From: Salirhabdus sp. Marseille-P4669
Lineage (GTDB): Bacteria; Bacillota; Bacilli; Bacillales; Alkalibacillaceae
Direction of reading: 5' to 3'
Assembly: GCF_900240405.1 (NCBI RefSeq)
Contig: NZ_OEQK01000002.1
Coordinates: 310,001-374,000, forward strand
Length of the DNA: 64,000 nucleotides
Shown here one piece after another: positions 36,001 to 44,017 of the stretch (positions are counted from its first letter, which is position 1; every line of letters starts with the position of its first letter). The position numbers and the translations under genes are program-made. A model generated the notes under the pieces. It saw only the letters and a program-made list of their open reading frames with translations. It was not told the origin of the DNA and did not search any database.

Positions 36001-36183
36001 ATGAATGACATTGTGAAATATATGACACAAGAAGTATTAAAGTATATGCACCTGCCAAAGGATGAAAAGCAAAAACGGAAAATGGATAAAAAACAATACA
36101 AATCCAATCGCTCCACACGTTATTTTGGTGTTGTACCTGCTGCAGTAAAAATGATGGTAAAAAGTAAGAAGAAGGGGTCATAG
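36001..36183 (+). CDS. yqzE: YqzE family small protein
   Basis: This 60-residue, strongly basic protein has MNDIVKYMTQEVLKYM at the N terminus, a Lys/Arg-rich middle, and a short hydrophobic C terminus (FGVVPAAVKMMV). The pattern matches YqzE, which lies between comG and yqhG in B. subtilis. TTGGAG precedes the ATG. Function unknown. It follows aroK by 23 bases and may be co-transcribed. Confidence 0.85.
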   Translation: MNDIVKYMTQEVLKYMHLPKDEKQKRKMDKKQYKSNRSTRYFGVVPAAVKMMVKSKKKGS

Positions 36184-36195
36184 CCCCTTCTTTTC
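36170..36195. terminator. Terminator between yqzE and yqhG
   Basis: AGAAGGGG pairs with CCCCTTCT across the yqzE stop codon, followed by TTTTCT. Confidence 0.8.
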
Positions 36196-36232
36196 TATAT
36201 TATGGTGAAGTACGAAATGAACGCGATTGATC

Positions 36233-37048
36233 TTAATGTACAATTTTGCTGCTGGAAGAATCGCTAATATAAAACAGTCCCCCATTGATAACAGATATAT
36301 CTACTTCTGGTAATAGACGTTTCTCTAGGTCTTTACGTTCGCTTTCAAAACGGTTTGTTAACTCTTCTTTTTCTTCAGCTGTTGCATTTTCTAAATAGGT
36401 TTTATAAAAGTGCTCTAAAATGTCCTTTTCTTTTTCGAAGTGACGATTTGCATCTTCTGCCCACGAATGGTCCTGTTCTTGAATATATTCTTTTACGTAA
36501 TTTTCGATTCTTTTATATGCACTCGGGATACGTATTATTGGAGAAATAGTGAAACAATAATCAGAAATCATATTAGAAAATTGTAAGGGTTTCAGTTTCT
36601 CCATAAAATCGAGAACCATCGTACCGTTAATCAATTGAAGGCCAATTGATAGTAATTCTTCTTTCTTCTGCCTTCCTTTATAACTAATGGAGATGTTTAC
36701 TACTAACCAAGGTTTTAATGGTGCTTCTCTTGCTTGTTCATAAACAAGTGTATATTTACCTTGTTCTAATTGAGAACGGAAGATTTGGTGTAACCTTGGA
36801 GAGCCAAAATGAATCCACTCCCCATCTGTATCTTTATATTTTGGGTTTGAAACGAAGGTTAAGGTGGCTGGTGTACCTTCTTGCCCCATTTTTTTAATAT
36901 ATTCCCAATAAAATGGCCGATTCATTAATAATCGATCTAATTCCTCCGTTAATTGAACGGTTAATTTTCCATTTACGTTTTCTTCAATTTTGCATTTGTT
37001 CAAGGTGAAAAATGAGTGTAGATAATTATGAATAGCTAGCTGTTCCAT
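36233..37048 (-). CDS. yqhG: YqhG family protein
   Basis: This 271-residue soluble protein shows alternating helix and strand content and a charged C-terminal third (EKEELTNRFESERKDLEKRLLPEV). No catalytic motif is visible. It corresponds to B. subtilis yqhG, which follows the SNF2-type helicase gene yqhH. The two overlap by 23 bases, so they are translationally coupled. A joint function with the helicase is likely but uncharacterised. Confidence 0.87.
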   Translation of the reverse strand: MEQLAIHNYLHSFFTLNKCKIEENVNGKLTVQLTEELDRLLMNRPFYWEYIKKMGQEGTPATLTFVSNPKYKDTDGEWIHFGSPRLHQIFRSQLEQGKYTLVYEQAREAPLKPWLVVNISISYKGRQKKEELLSIGLQLINGTMVLDFMEKLKPLQFSNMISDYCFTISPIIRIPSAYKRIENYVKEYIQEQDHSWAEDANRHFEKEKDILEHFYKTYLENATAEEKEELTNRFESERKDLEKRLLPEVDISVINGGLFYISDSSSSKIVH

Positions 37049-38699
37049 CCTCTGTCACCTCTTGACTTTCCAACTGATTTTGAAAAACGGCAGTTAAATT
37101 TTCCATTTTGATTCTAGCTTCACCTGGTGTAGCTGATTCTGCAAATATTTCTTTAATTTCCGTTTCTAAATTATCGATATTTAGCGATTGTAATATCGTA
37201 TCCAGCTCCCCAATAACTCTTTCAAATAAATTAATTTTTTCATATAACATGGAGACTAAATGTTCATCTATTGTGTTTCGAATGGCTAAATAGTAAATGT
37301 TCACATCTTCTTTTTGACCAAAACGATGTATTCTACCAATGCGTTGCTCTAAACGCATTGGATTCCATGGTAAGTCGTAATGAATCATGTTGTTGCAAAA
37401 CTGTAAATTGATTCCTTCTCCACCGGCCTCTGTTGCAATTAACACTTGTGCGTGATTTTTAAACAATTGGGTCATCCAATCCTTTTTGCTTCTTTTAAAT
37501 CCACCTCTGAATGGTACCGATGATATTCCATTTTGTTGTAGCATCCATTGTAGGTAAAATTGAGTAGCACGATACTCTGTAAAAATAATGAATTTCTCAT
37601 TAGGTTTTTGTTTTAATATTTCTATTACTTTTAAAGCCTTGGAATGATGAGGGAGCTGACCGATTTGTTCAATCATTTGTTCACCCCAAGCTTTATTCGT
37701 GTATTTTTCCTCGTTTTCTTCAAACATTTTTTTCAATGACATATAGCAGGCTTCTCTACTTGAACATAGTTCTCTTTTTAAGGTTATCGCTGTGAAGGTA
37801 TCCTTAGATAATAGGTCGTTGTCCAATTTATCATAAAATGCTTGCTCTTCCTTCGTAAAATCAATCCAGACTGTTTCTATTTTTCGTTTCGTCCAATGTA
37901 CACCTGTATCTTGTCTGCGATTTCGGACCATCACATTTTGCACAAGCTGCTTTAGTTTTTCATCCTGCTTAAGAGCAGTACGTTTATTTCCAAAAGTATT
38001 GGAGAATTCTTCATAGCTACCTAAATATCCAGGTTTTAAAATAGTAACTAAATTAAATATATCGGATAGTTGATTTTGTACCGGTGTCGCAGTTAGTAAT
38101 AGACAATAGGTTTTTTTAAGGCTGTTTACGAAATGATAGTTTTTCGTTTTATGATTTTTTAACTTGTGTGCCTCATCTATAATTACAAAATCATACTCTT
38201 GATTTAAAACAATATCACGATGAGGTGGTCGTTTGGCTGTATCTAAAGAAGAAACCACAACATCATATTGTTCCCACATATATGCTTTCTTTTGCGCAAT
38301 GGCTGGAATATAGAATTTTTCGTGAAGTTCTTTTACCCACTGATTCACAAGAGAAGCCGGTACTAGAATTAAAACTTTCTTTGCTAGGCCACGAATCATA
38401 TATTCCTTTAAGATTAAGCCTGCTTCAATCGTTTTTCCTAGCCCAACCTCATCAGCCAAAATTGCCCTACCGTTCATATCCTGAACTACCTGCTCGGCGC
38501 ATTCTATCTGATGTTGTAAAAATTCCATATGAGGTAAGTGTTTAGGGGATTGCAATCCTTCAAATTGAGGAACAGCCAATGTTTTTGCTGTTTCATAGGC
38601 TAATTGAAACATTTCATAGGAGCGAAATGGTCCATTGTCATGCAATCTCTCATTAAATTCCTCAATAAAAGGTTGATCAAAATTTATTTTAAGTTCCAT
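37026..38699 (-). CDS. yqhH: SNF2/RapA-like DEAD-box family ATPase
   Basis: This superfamily II ATPase of 557 residues has motif I DEVGLGKTIEAG, motif II DEAHKLKNHKT, motif III LLTATPVQN, and C-terminal motifs IIFTEYRATQF, ATEAGGEGINLQFCN and EQRIGRIHRFGQ. It resembles RapA, which recycles RNA polymerase in E. coli, but lacks the long RapA N- and C-terminal extensions. Target unknown. It leads the yqhH-yqhG pair and diverges from the gcv riboswitch. Confidence 0.92.
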   Translation of the reverse strand: MELKINFDQPFIEEFNERLHDNGPFRSYEMFQLAYETAKTLAVPQFEGLQSPKHLPHMEFLQHQIECAEQVVQDMNGRAILADEVGLGKTIEAGLILKEYMIRGLAKKVLILVPASLVNQWVKELHEKFYIPAIAQKKAYMWEQYDVVVSSLDTAKRPPHRDIVLNQEYDFVIIDEAHKLKNHKTKNYHFVNSLKKTYCLLLTATPVQNQLSDIFNLVTILKPGYLGSYEEFSNTFGNKRTALKQDEKLKQLVQNVMVRNRRQDTGVHWTKRKIETVWIDFTKEEQAFYDKLDNDLLSKDTFTAITLKRELCSSREACYMSLKKMFEENEEKYTNKAWGEQMIEQIGQLPHHSKALKVIEILKQKPNEKFIIFTEYRATQFYLQWMLQQNGISSVPFRGGFKRSKKDWMTQLFKNHAQVLIATEAGGEGINLQFCNNMIHYDLPWNPMRLEQRIGRIHRFGQKEDVNIYYLAIRNTIDEHLVSMLYEKINLFERVIGELDTILQSLNIDNLETEIKEIFAESATPGEARIKMENLTAVFQNQLESQEVTEDGTASYS

Positions 38700-38808
38700 T
38701 ACACTCTCTCCAATTCACTAAACTTTTAACTCAAATATGTTCGGAAATACTAAGGTGAAAGTAATAAACGATTGAAACGTTTTTTTTATTTCGTATCCTT
38801 TTTTCGTA

Positions 38809-38817
38809 TGCTATAAT
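38809..38817 (+). promoter_or_regulatory. Extended -10 promoter of the glycine riboswitch-gcv operon
   Basis: TGCTATAAT, a TGn-extended perfect -10 hexamer, lies about 80 bases upstream of the first aptamer. The -35 region (TTTCGT) is poor. Confidence 0.55.
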
Positions 38818-38894
38818 TGGCTTGAAGTAAAATGATAAACGTATACATATCCAGTTCAAGTAGTTTAACCAAATTCAAATAAAATATGTAAAGC

Positions 38895-39110
38895 GAATGA
38901 TTACATGGGGAGAGACTGTAGCGTTACAGCGCCGAAGGAGCAAGCAATGAAATTGTGAATCTCTCAGGCAAAAAGACTCGTGTAGGACGCAACTCTGGAG
39001 AGAGCTTATCATAAGCCACCTAAGAAGCAAGTGATGGTGAAAAGTCACGAAACTTTCTGGTACAGGGACAGAGAATTCTTTAAATAGAAGAGTTCTCTGT
39101 CTTTTTTGTT
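38895..39110 (+). promoter_or_regulatory. Tandem glycine riboswitch with terminator
   Basis: Two glycine aptamers stand in tandem. The first spans about 38900-39000, with GGGGAGAGACTG and the conserved GCGCCGAAGGAGCAA core and ACTCTGGAGAGAG. The second spans about 39001-39070 with GCCACCTAAGAAGCAAG and TCTGGTACAGGGACAGAGA. A terminator (GACAGAGAATTCTT / AAGAGTTCTCTGTC then TTTTTT, 39067-39107) follows immediately; its left arm is the 3' end of the second aptamer. Glycine binding should prevent termination and turn on gcvT-gcvPA-gcvPB, as in B. subtilis. Confidence 0.93.
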
Positions 39111-39197
39111 TTATCGATTCCATGCTTTTACACCATCATTTATCAGAAAATTAAGAATGGTATTAAAAAACGGTTGTTAAAGAGGAGGGGCTTTTAC

Positions 39198-40298
39198 ATG
39201 ACAGAATTAAAGCGAACACCATTATATTCTTTATATAAAGAGTATAATGCGAAGACTGTTGATTTTGGTGGCTGGGAGCTACCAGTCCAATTTTCGGGGA
39301 TCAAAAAGGAACATGAAGTTACAAGAACTACTGCCGGGCTCTTCGATGTGTCCCACATGGGTGAAATTTTGGTTGAGGGCGAGGATAGCGAGTCGTTTCT
39401 TCAAAAGATGCTAACAAACGATCTAACAAAATTAACCATTGGCAAAGCGCAATATACGATAATGTGCTACGAGAATGGTGGGACTGTGGATGATCTTATC
39501 GTATATAAATTACAGGATGAGAAGTTTTTGTTAGTAGTGAATGCAGCGAATACAGAAAAAGATTATGAATGGTTACTAATGCATCAAGCCGGAAATGTAC
39601 GACTGCGTAATGTTTCTGCAGAATATGTGCAACTCGCTATTCAAGGGCCGAAAGCAGAGACCATCTTGCAAAAATTAACTTCCACTAATTTATCAGAGAT
39701 TACATTTTTCCGTTTCCGAGATGATATAAAGTTTGAAAATACGAAGCACGAGGCCTTAGTTTCGAGAACAGGTTATACAGGAGAAGATGGTTTTGAAATC
39801 TATATAAACCCAGAGGATGGCACTTCTCTTTGGCGTACTATTTTGGAGCAGGGCAAAGAGGAAGGAATAGAACCAATTGGGTTAGGTGCCCGTGACACCC
39901 TACGATTTGAAGCAGCACTTCCACTATATGGTCAAGAACTATCGACTACTATTACACCGATCGAAGCAGGTCTTTCCTTTGCTGTAAAAACGGAAAAGGA
40001 TGCAGATTTTATCGGGAAAGAAGTACTAAAACAACAAAAGGAAAATGGAGCTTCAAAGCGACTCGTTGGAATCGAAATGATCGATAAAGGAATTCCAAGA
40101 CATGGTTATGAGATATATGTTGGAGAAGAAAAAGTTGGTGAAGTAACATCAGGTACCCAATCTCCAACATTACAAAAAAACATTGGTTTAGCTCTTGTCG
40201 ATGCAAACTATGCGGAACCTGGAACAGAGCTTGAGGTTCAAGTCCGTAAGCGTAAATTAAAAGCAGTTGTAATACGGAAACCGTTTTATAAACGATAA
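39198..40298 (+). CDS. gcvT: Glycine cleavage system aminomethyltransferase (T protein)
   Basis: GcvT takes the aminomethyl group from lipoyl-GcvH, releases ammonia and makes 5,10-methylene-THF. The 366 residues start [19 protein letters not shown] at ATG 39198, with GAGGAGG 10 bases upstream. Family blocks [23 protein letters not shown] and [14 protein letters not shown] are complete, with the catalytic Asp in VSHMGE-proximal and folate-binding regions conserved. It is the first gene of the operon under the glycine riboswitch. Confidence 0.97.
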   Translation: MTELKRTPLYSLYKEYNAKTVDFGGWELPVQFSGIKKEHEVTRTTAGLFDVSHMGEILVEGEDSESFLQKMLTNDLTKLTIGKAQYTIMCYENGGTVDDLIVYKLQDEKFLLVVNAANTEKDYEWLLMHQAGNVRLRNVSAEYVQLAIQGPKAETILQKLTSTNLSEITFFRFRDDIKFENTKHEALVSRTGYTGEDGFEIYINPEDGTSLWRTILEQGKEEGIEPIGLGARDTLRFEAALPLYGQELSTTITPIEAGLSFAVKTEKDADFIGKEVLKQQKENGASKRLVGIEMIDKGIPRHGYEIYVGEEKVGEVTSGTQSPTLQKNIGLALVDANYAEPGTELEVQVRKRKLKAVVIRKPFYKR

Positions 40299-40313
40299 AA
40301 GGAGATGATTTGG

Positions 40314-41666
40314 ATGACTTATCGTTATTTACCAATGACTGATTCAGATAAGCAAGAAATGTTAACTACAATTGGCATACAATCTACGGAAGAACTTTTT
40401 CATGATATTCCTGAAAAGGTCCGGTTTAAAGGTAAACTGAATATAAAAAAAGCAGCTAGTGAGCCAGAATTAAAGAAGGAATTACAGCAATTAGCAAGCC
40501 AGAACGTAAGCTTAGCAACTCATTCCTCCTTCTTAGGTGCAGGAGTGTATGACCATTATATTCCTTCCATTGTGGATCATGTAATCTCTCGTTCTGAATT
40601 TTATACGGCCTACACACCATACCAACCTGAGATATCTCAAGGGGAACTTCAAGCAATCTTTGAATTCCAAACTATGATTTGTGAACTAACAGGAATGGAT
40701 GTTGCGAACTCTTCTATGTATGATGGTGGTACAGCCTTAGCAGAAGCGGTTAACTTAAGTGCTGGGCAAACGAAACGTAACAAAGTACTGTTGTCCAAAA
40801 CGGTCCATCCTGAATCTCGAGATGTAATAAAAACATATGGGAAAGGTTTAAACCTAGAAATCGTTGAAATTGATCATAAAAATGGTGTGACAGATATAGA
40901 AGCTTTAGCAGAGGCCTTAGATGAAAATACAGCAAGTGTTGTCATCCAATATCAAAACTTCTTTGGTCAAATCGAACCATTAAAAAAAGTGCAGGAGCTA
41001 CTAAAAGATGTTAAGAAAACGATGTTTATCGTGGCTACAAATCCATTGGCCTTAGGTTACTTGACACCACCAGGAAAATTTGGAGCGGATATCGTTACAG
41101 GAGATGCCCAAGTATTCGGTATTCCAGCCCAGTTTGGTGGACCGCACTGTGGATTTTTTGCCACAACGAGCAAATTAATGCGTAAAGTGCCAGGTAGACT
41201 AGTAGGACAAACTGTTGATGAAGAAGGTAGAAGGGGATTTGTTTTAACACTACAGGCTAGAGAACAGCATATTCGAAGAGAAAAGGCTACATCAAATATT
41301 TGTTCCAATCAAGCTTTAAATGCCTTAGCAGCTAGTGTTGCGATGACTGCGTTAGGTAAAAAGGGTGTACATGAGGTTGCAGTTCAAAATATGCAAAAGT
41401 CCCGTTATGCGAAGAAGCAATTTGAAGCAGCAGGATTTCCTGTTGTATTCCAAGGACCATTTTTTAATGAGTTCGTTATTCAGGTAGAAACAAACATCTC
41501 TATCGTTAATGAAAAGCTTTTGGAAAAAGGAATTATTGGTGGATATGACTTAGGTCGAGTGGATGACCGTTATCAAAATCATATGCTAATTGCAGTTACC
41601 GAGCTCCGTACGAAAGAAGAGATTGATCAATTTGTAAAAGAATTGGGTGATATTGATGGCAAGTAA
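40314..41666 (+). CDS. gcvPA: Glycine dehydrogenase (decarboxylating) subunit 1
   Basis: This N-terminal subunit of the split P protein acts with GcvPB and PLP to decarboxylate glycine and load GcvH. 450 residues from ATG 40314, with AAAAGGAG 9 bases upstream; the ATG at 40305 is too close to that site. Family blocks [26 protein letters not shown] and [14 protein letters not shown] are present. It lacks the PLP lysine, which is in subunit 2. Its end overlaps gcvPB by 11 bases. Confidence 0.96.
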   Translation: MTYRYLPMTDSDKQEMLTTIGIQSTEELFHDIPEKVRFKGKLNIKKAASEPELKKELQQLASQNVSLATHSSFLGAGVYDHYIPSIVDHVISRSEFYTAYTPYQPEISQGELQAIFEFQTMICELTGMDVANSSMYDGGTALAEAVNLSAGQTKRNKVLLSKTVHPESRDVIKTYGKGLNLEIVEIDHKNGVTDIEALAEALDENTASVVIQYQNFFGQIEPLKKVQELLKDVKKTMFIVATNPLALGYLTPPGKFGADIVTGDAQVFGIPAQFGGPHCGFFATTSKLMRKVPGRLVGQTVDEEGRRGFVLTLQAREQHIRREKATSNICSNQALNALAASVAMTALGKKGVHEVAVQNMQKSRYAKKQFEAAGFPVVFQGPFFNEFVIQVETNISIVNEKLLEKGIIGGYDLGRVDDRYQNHMLIAVTELRTKEEIDQFVKELGDIDGK

Positions 41667-43116
41667 CAAAGACTTTCCAGTTATTTTTGAATTAAGTAAA
41701 GAGGGCAGAGTTGGCTATAGTTTACCAGAGCTAGATGTTCCAGAGATGGATTTAACGGAAGGATTAGATGGAGAGTATATACGGACAGAGCTAGCAGATT
41801 TACCGGAGGTTAGCGAATTACAAATTATGCGTCATTATACGGCTCTATCGAAAAGAAATCATGGTGTAGATTCCGGATTTTATCCATTGGGATCCTGCAC
41901 AATGAAATACAATCCAAAAATTAATGAAGATGTAGCACGTTTTACAGGCTTCAGTCATATTCATCCACTCCAAGAGGGGAAAACAGTACAAGGTGCCCTG
42001 TATTTGATGCATGACCTACAAACCTCGTTACAAGAAATTACTGGTATGCATCAAGTGACGATACAACCTGCTGCCGGTGCTCATGGAGAGTGGACTGGAC
42101 TTATGATGATTCGTGCTTATCATGAGCATAATGGAGATATAAATCGAACAAAGGTAATTGTTCCTGATTCAGCTCATGGAACCAATCCTGCATCTGCCAC
42201 AGTTGCTGGCTTTGAAGCAATCACGGTTAAGTCTGATGAACGTGGTTTAGTAGATTTAGAAGATTTAAAGCGAGTAGTAGGAGATGATACAGCAGCTTTA
42301 ATGTTAACGAATCCGAATACGTTAGGGTTATTTGAAGAGCATATCATAGAGATGGCACAAATTGTTCATAATGCTGGTGGAAAGCTTTACTATGACGGTG
42401 CTAATTTAAATGCTATTTTAGGCTATGCACGACCTGGAGATATGGGATTCGATGTCGTACATTTAAACTTGCATAAAACATTCACAGGACCACATGGTGG
42501 CGGTGGACCTGGTTCAGGACCTGTTGGTGTAACAGAGGAGCTAGCAGCATTTTTGCCCAAACCAATTCTTACGAAAAAAGAAGACATGTATGTGTTTGAT
42601 TATAATCGCCCCCTTTCTATTGGACGTGTTAAACCATATTATGGAAACTTCGGTATTAATGTTAGGGCCTACACCTACATTCGTACGATGGGACCAAAAG
42701 GATTAAAACAAGTTAGTGAAAATGCAGTCTTAAATGCAAATTATATGATGAGGAGATTGGAAAAGGAATTTGATCTTCCGTTTACCCAACACTGTAAACA
42801 TGAATTTGTGTTATCTGGAAAGAGACAGAAAAAACTAGGAGTCCGCACACTAGATATAGCGAAACGATTACTAGATTTTGGGTATCATCCGCCTACTATT
42901 TATTTCCCATTAAATGTGGAAGAAGCGATGATGATTGAACCAACAGAAACAGAATCGAAAGAAACATTGGATGAATTCATTGATGTTATGATCCAAATTG
43001 CCAAGGAGGCAGAGGAAAATCCGGAAATCGTTCAGGAAGCTCCACATACTACCGTAATAAGTAGATTAGATGAAACGTTAGCAGCAAGGAAGCCAGTTTT
43101 AAGGTATCAAAGATAA
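41656..43116 (+). CDS. gcvPB: Glycine dehydrogenase (decarboxylating) subunit 2
   Basis: This C-terminal subunit of the split P protein carries the PLP lysine in [15 protein letters not shown]. 486 residues. Other blocks are [23 protein letters not shown] and [14 protein letters not shown] 41656 lies inside the last codons of gcvPA behind TTGGGTGA, so it is translationally coupled. gcvH is not in this operon, as usual for Bacillus. Confidence 0.97.
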   Translation: MASNKDFPVIFELSKEGRVGYSLPELDVPEMDLTEGLDGEYIRTELADLPEVSELQIMRHYTALSKRNHGVDSGFYPLGSCTMKYNPKINEDVARFTGFSHIHPLQEGKTVQGALYLMHDLQTSLQEITGMHQVTIQPAAGAHGEWTGLMMIRAYHEHNGDINRTKVIVPDSAHGTNPASATVAGFEAITVKSDERGLVDLEDLKRVVGDDTAALMLTNPNTLGLFEEHIIEMAQIVHNAGGKLYYDGANLNAILGYARPGDMGFDVVHLNLHKTFTGPHGGGGPGSGPVGVTEELAAFLPKPILTKKEDMYVFDYNRPLSIGRVKPYYGNFGINVRAYTYIRTMGPKGLKQVSENAVLNANYMMRRLEKEFDLPFTQHCKHEFVLSGKRQKKLGVRTLDIAKRLLDFGYHPPTIYFPLNVEEAMMIEPTETESKETLDEFIDVMIQIAKEAEENPEIVQEAPHTTVISRLDETLAARKPVLRYQR

Positions 43117-43122
43117 ATATTA

Positions 43123-43158
43123 AAAACCCTCTTAAGTTAACTTAAGAGGGTTTTGTTA
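43123..43158. terminator. Terminator between gcvPB and yqhL
   Basis: Perfect 14-bp stem AAAACCCTCTTAAG / CTTAAGAGGGTTTT with TTAA loop, between convergent genes. Confidence 0.92.
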
Positions 43159-43167
43159 TGAAGAGGC

Positions 43168-43551
43168 TTAGTATCTTTTCTCTTTCTTTTTAATTTTTCC
43201 AGTCCATTTTTTGAAGCCGCCTTTTAGCTGATATAAATCTTTACGACCATGTTTATTTAATACGAGTGCAGCTCTTGCACTTCTCGATCCACTTTGACAG
43301 TATAAATAAACAGGTTTATCGGCACGCACTTCTACTAAACGGTGTTTTAGCTGTGTTAGGGGAATATTACGAGCCCCTAAAATGTGCCCTGCTTCAAATT
43401 CATTTGGTTCTCTAACATCAATTAATTGAGCTTTCCGATAACCAGCTCTAAATTCTTCTTCGGTTAGTGTCTTTAAAACTTTACGTTGTCTTAAGAAACG
43501 AACAAGTCCAAAAACAATAATTGCTACTAAAACAATTAGTACGATTTGCAT
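43168..43551 (-). CDS. yqhL: Membrane-anchored rhodanese-like protein
   Basis: This 127-residue protein has one N-terminal helix (IVLIVLVAIIVFGLVRFL), then a single rhodanese domain with IDVREPNEFEAGHI and the catalytic loop YCQSGSRS. Such proteins carry persulfide sulfur, here at the membrane face. ATG 43551 follows AAAGGGGA. It lies next to gcvPB, as yqhL does in B. subtilis. The lipoate transferase gene (yqhM/lipM) that follows in B. subtilis is absent here. Confidence 0.9.
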   Translation of the reverse strand: MQIVLIVLVAIIVFGLVRFLRQRKVLKTLTEEEFRAGYRKAQLIDVREPNEFEAGHILGARNIPLTQLKHRLVEVRADKPVYLYCQSGSRSARAALVLNKHGRKDLYQLKGGFKKWTGKIKKKEKRY

Positions 43552-43852
43552 CACGAATCCCCTTTCATCTCCAACACCTACTTATCTATTATAAGAACAT
43601 TCGCTTTAAGTTTCAAAGAATTTAACAAAAAATTTTATGGTAAATAATGAGTTTTGGCTTATTTTTTTGTTAAAAATTGCCTTAAGGGGCTAATTAACCT
43701 ATGTTTTCAAGTATTTCTTTATCTCGTTTTTATGCAAACGACAAAATAAGTCAAAATTTGCTGTTATCTATTTCATAGCCTATAAATTCTTTTATTTTCT
43801 CTGTTTATTATACTTTTTTGTTTTTGACAAATTCATATCCATTTGTTCCATG
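43552..43852. other. AT-rich intergenic region between yqhL and nrdJ control region
   Basis: About 300 bases with long T and A runs. I see the yqhL ribosome binding site at its left edge but no gene, riboswitch or convincing terminator. No cobalamin-riboswitch-like core is visible ahead of the B12-dependent reductase gene. Confidence 0.5.
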
Positions 43853-43900
43853 ACACAATATATAGTATTCAGGAACAAAAAATAATACCATATCTTGATA
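43853..43900 (+). promoter_or_regulatory. Tandem NrdR boxes upstream of nrdJ
   Basis: ACACAATATATAGTAT (43853-43868) matches the NrdR consensus ACACWATATMTWGTGT, as I recall it, at 15 of 16 positions. A weaker copy ATACCATATCTTGATA begins 32 bases later (43885), about three helical turns. Paired boxes one to three turns apart are the known architecture for this ATP/dATP-sensing repressor of ribonucleotide reductase genes. Confidence 0.8.
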
Positions 43901-43905
43901 TTTTT

Positions 43906-43933
43906 TTGTTGTATTCTACTATGGTTATATGAT
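43906..43933 (+). promoter_or_regulatory. Promoter of nrdJ
   Basis: TTGTTG (43906-43911), 16-base spacer, TATGAT (43928-43933). The second NrdR box abuts the -35, consistent with repression. Confidence 0.55.
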
Positions 43934-44017
43934 ACCTTATTAATAATGACTATCAACATATAGATAGATAACTAGATATTCCTTGAACGGGGCTAGTTTT
44001 GGAAAGGGGAGTTTTCA

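Noticed and set aside
38761-38800. CcpA cre site before the gcv operon (TTGAAACGTTTT)
   Set aside because: Does not fit the cre consensus spacing; it is part of a T-rich stretch.
43552-44017. Cobalamin riboswitch upstream of nrdJ
   Set aside because: The region is AT-rich with no B12-box-like or multi-stem G/C core; too short between the NrdR boxes and the start codon.
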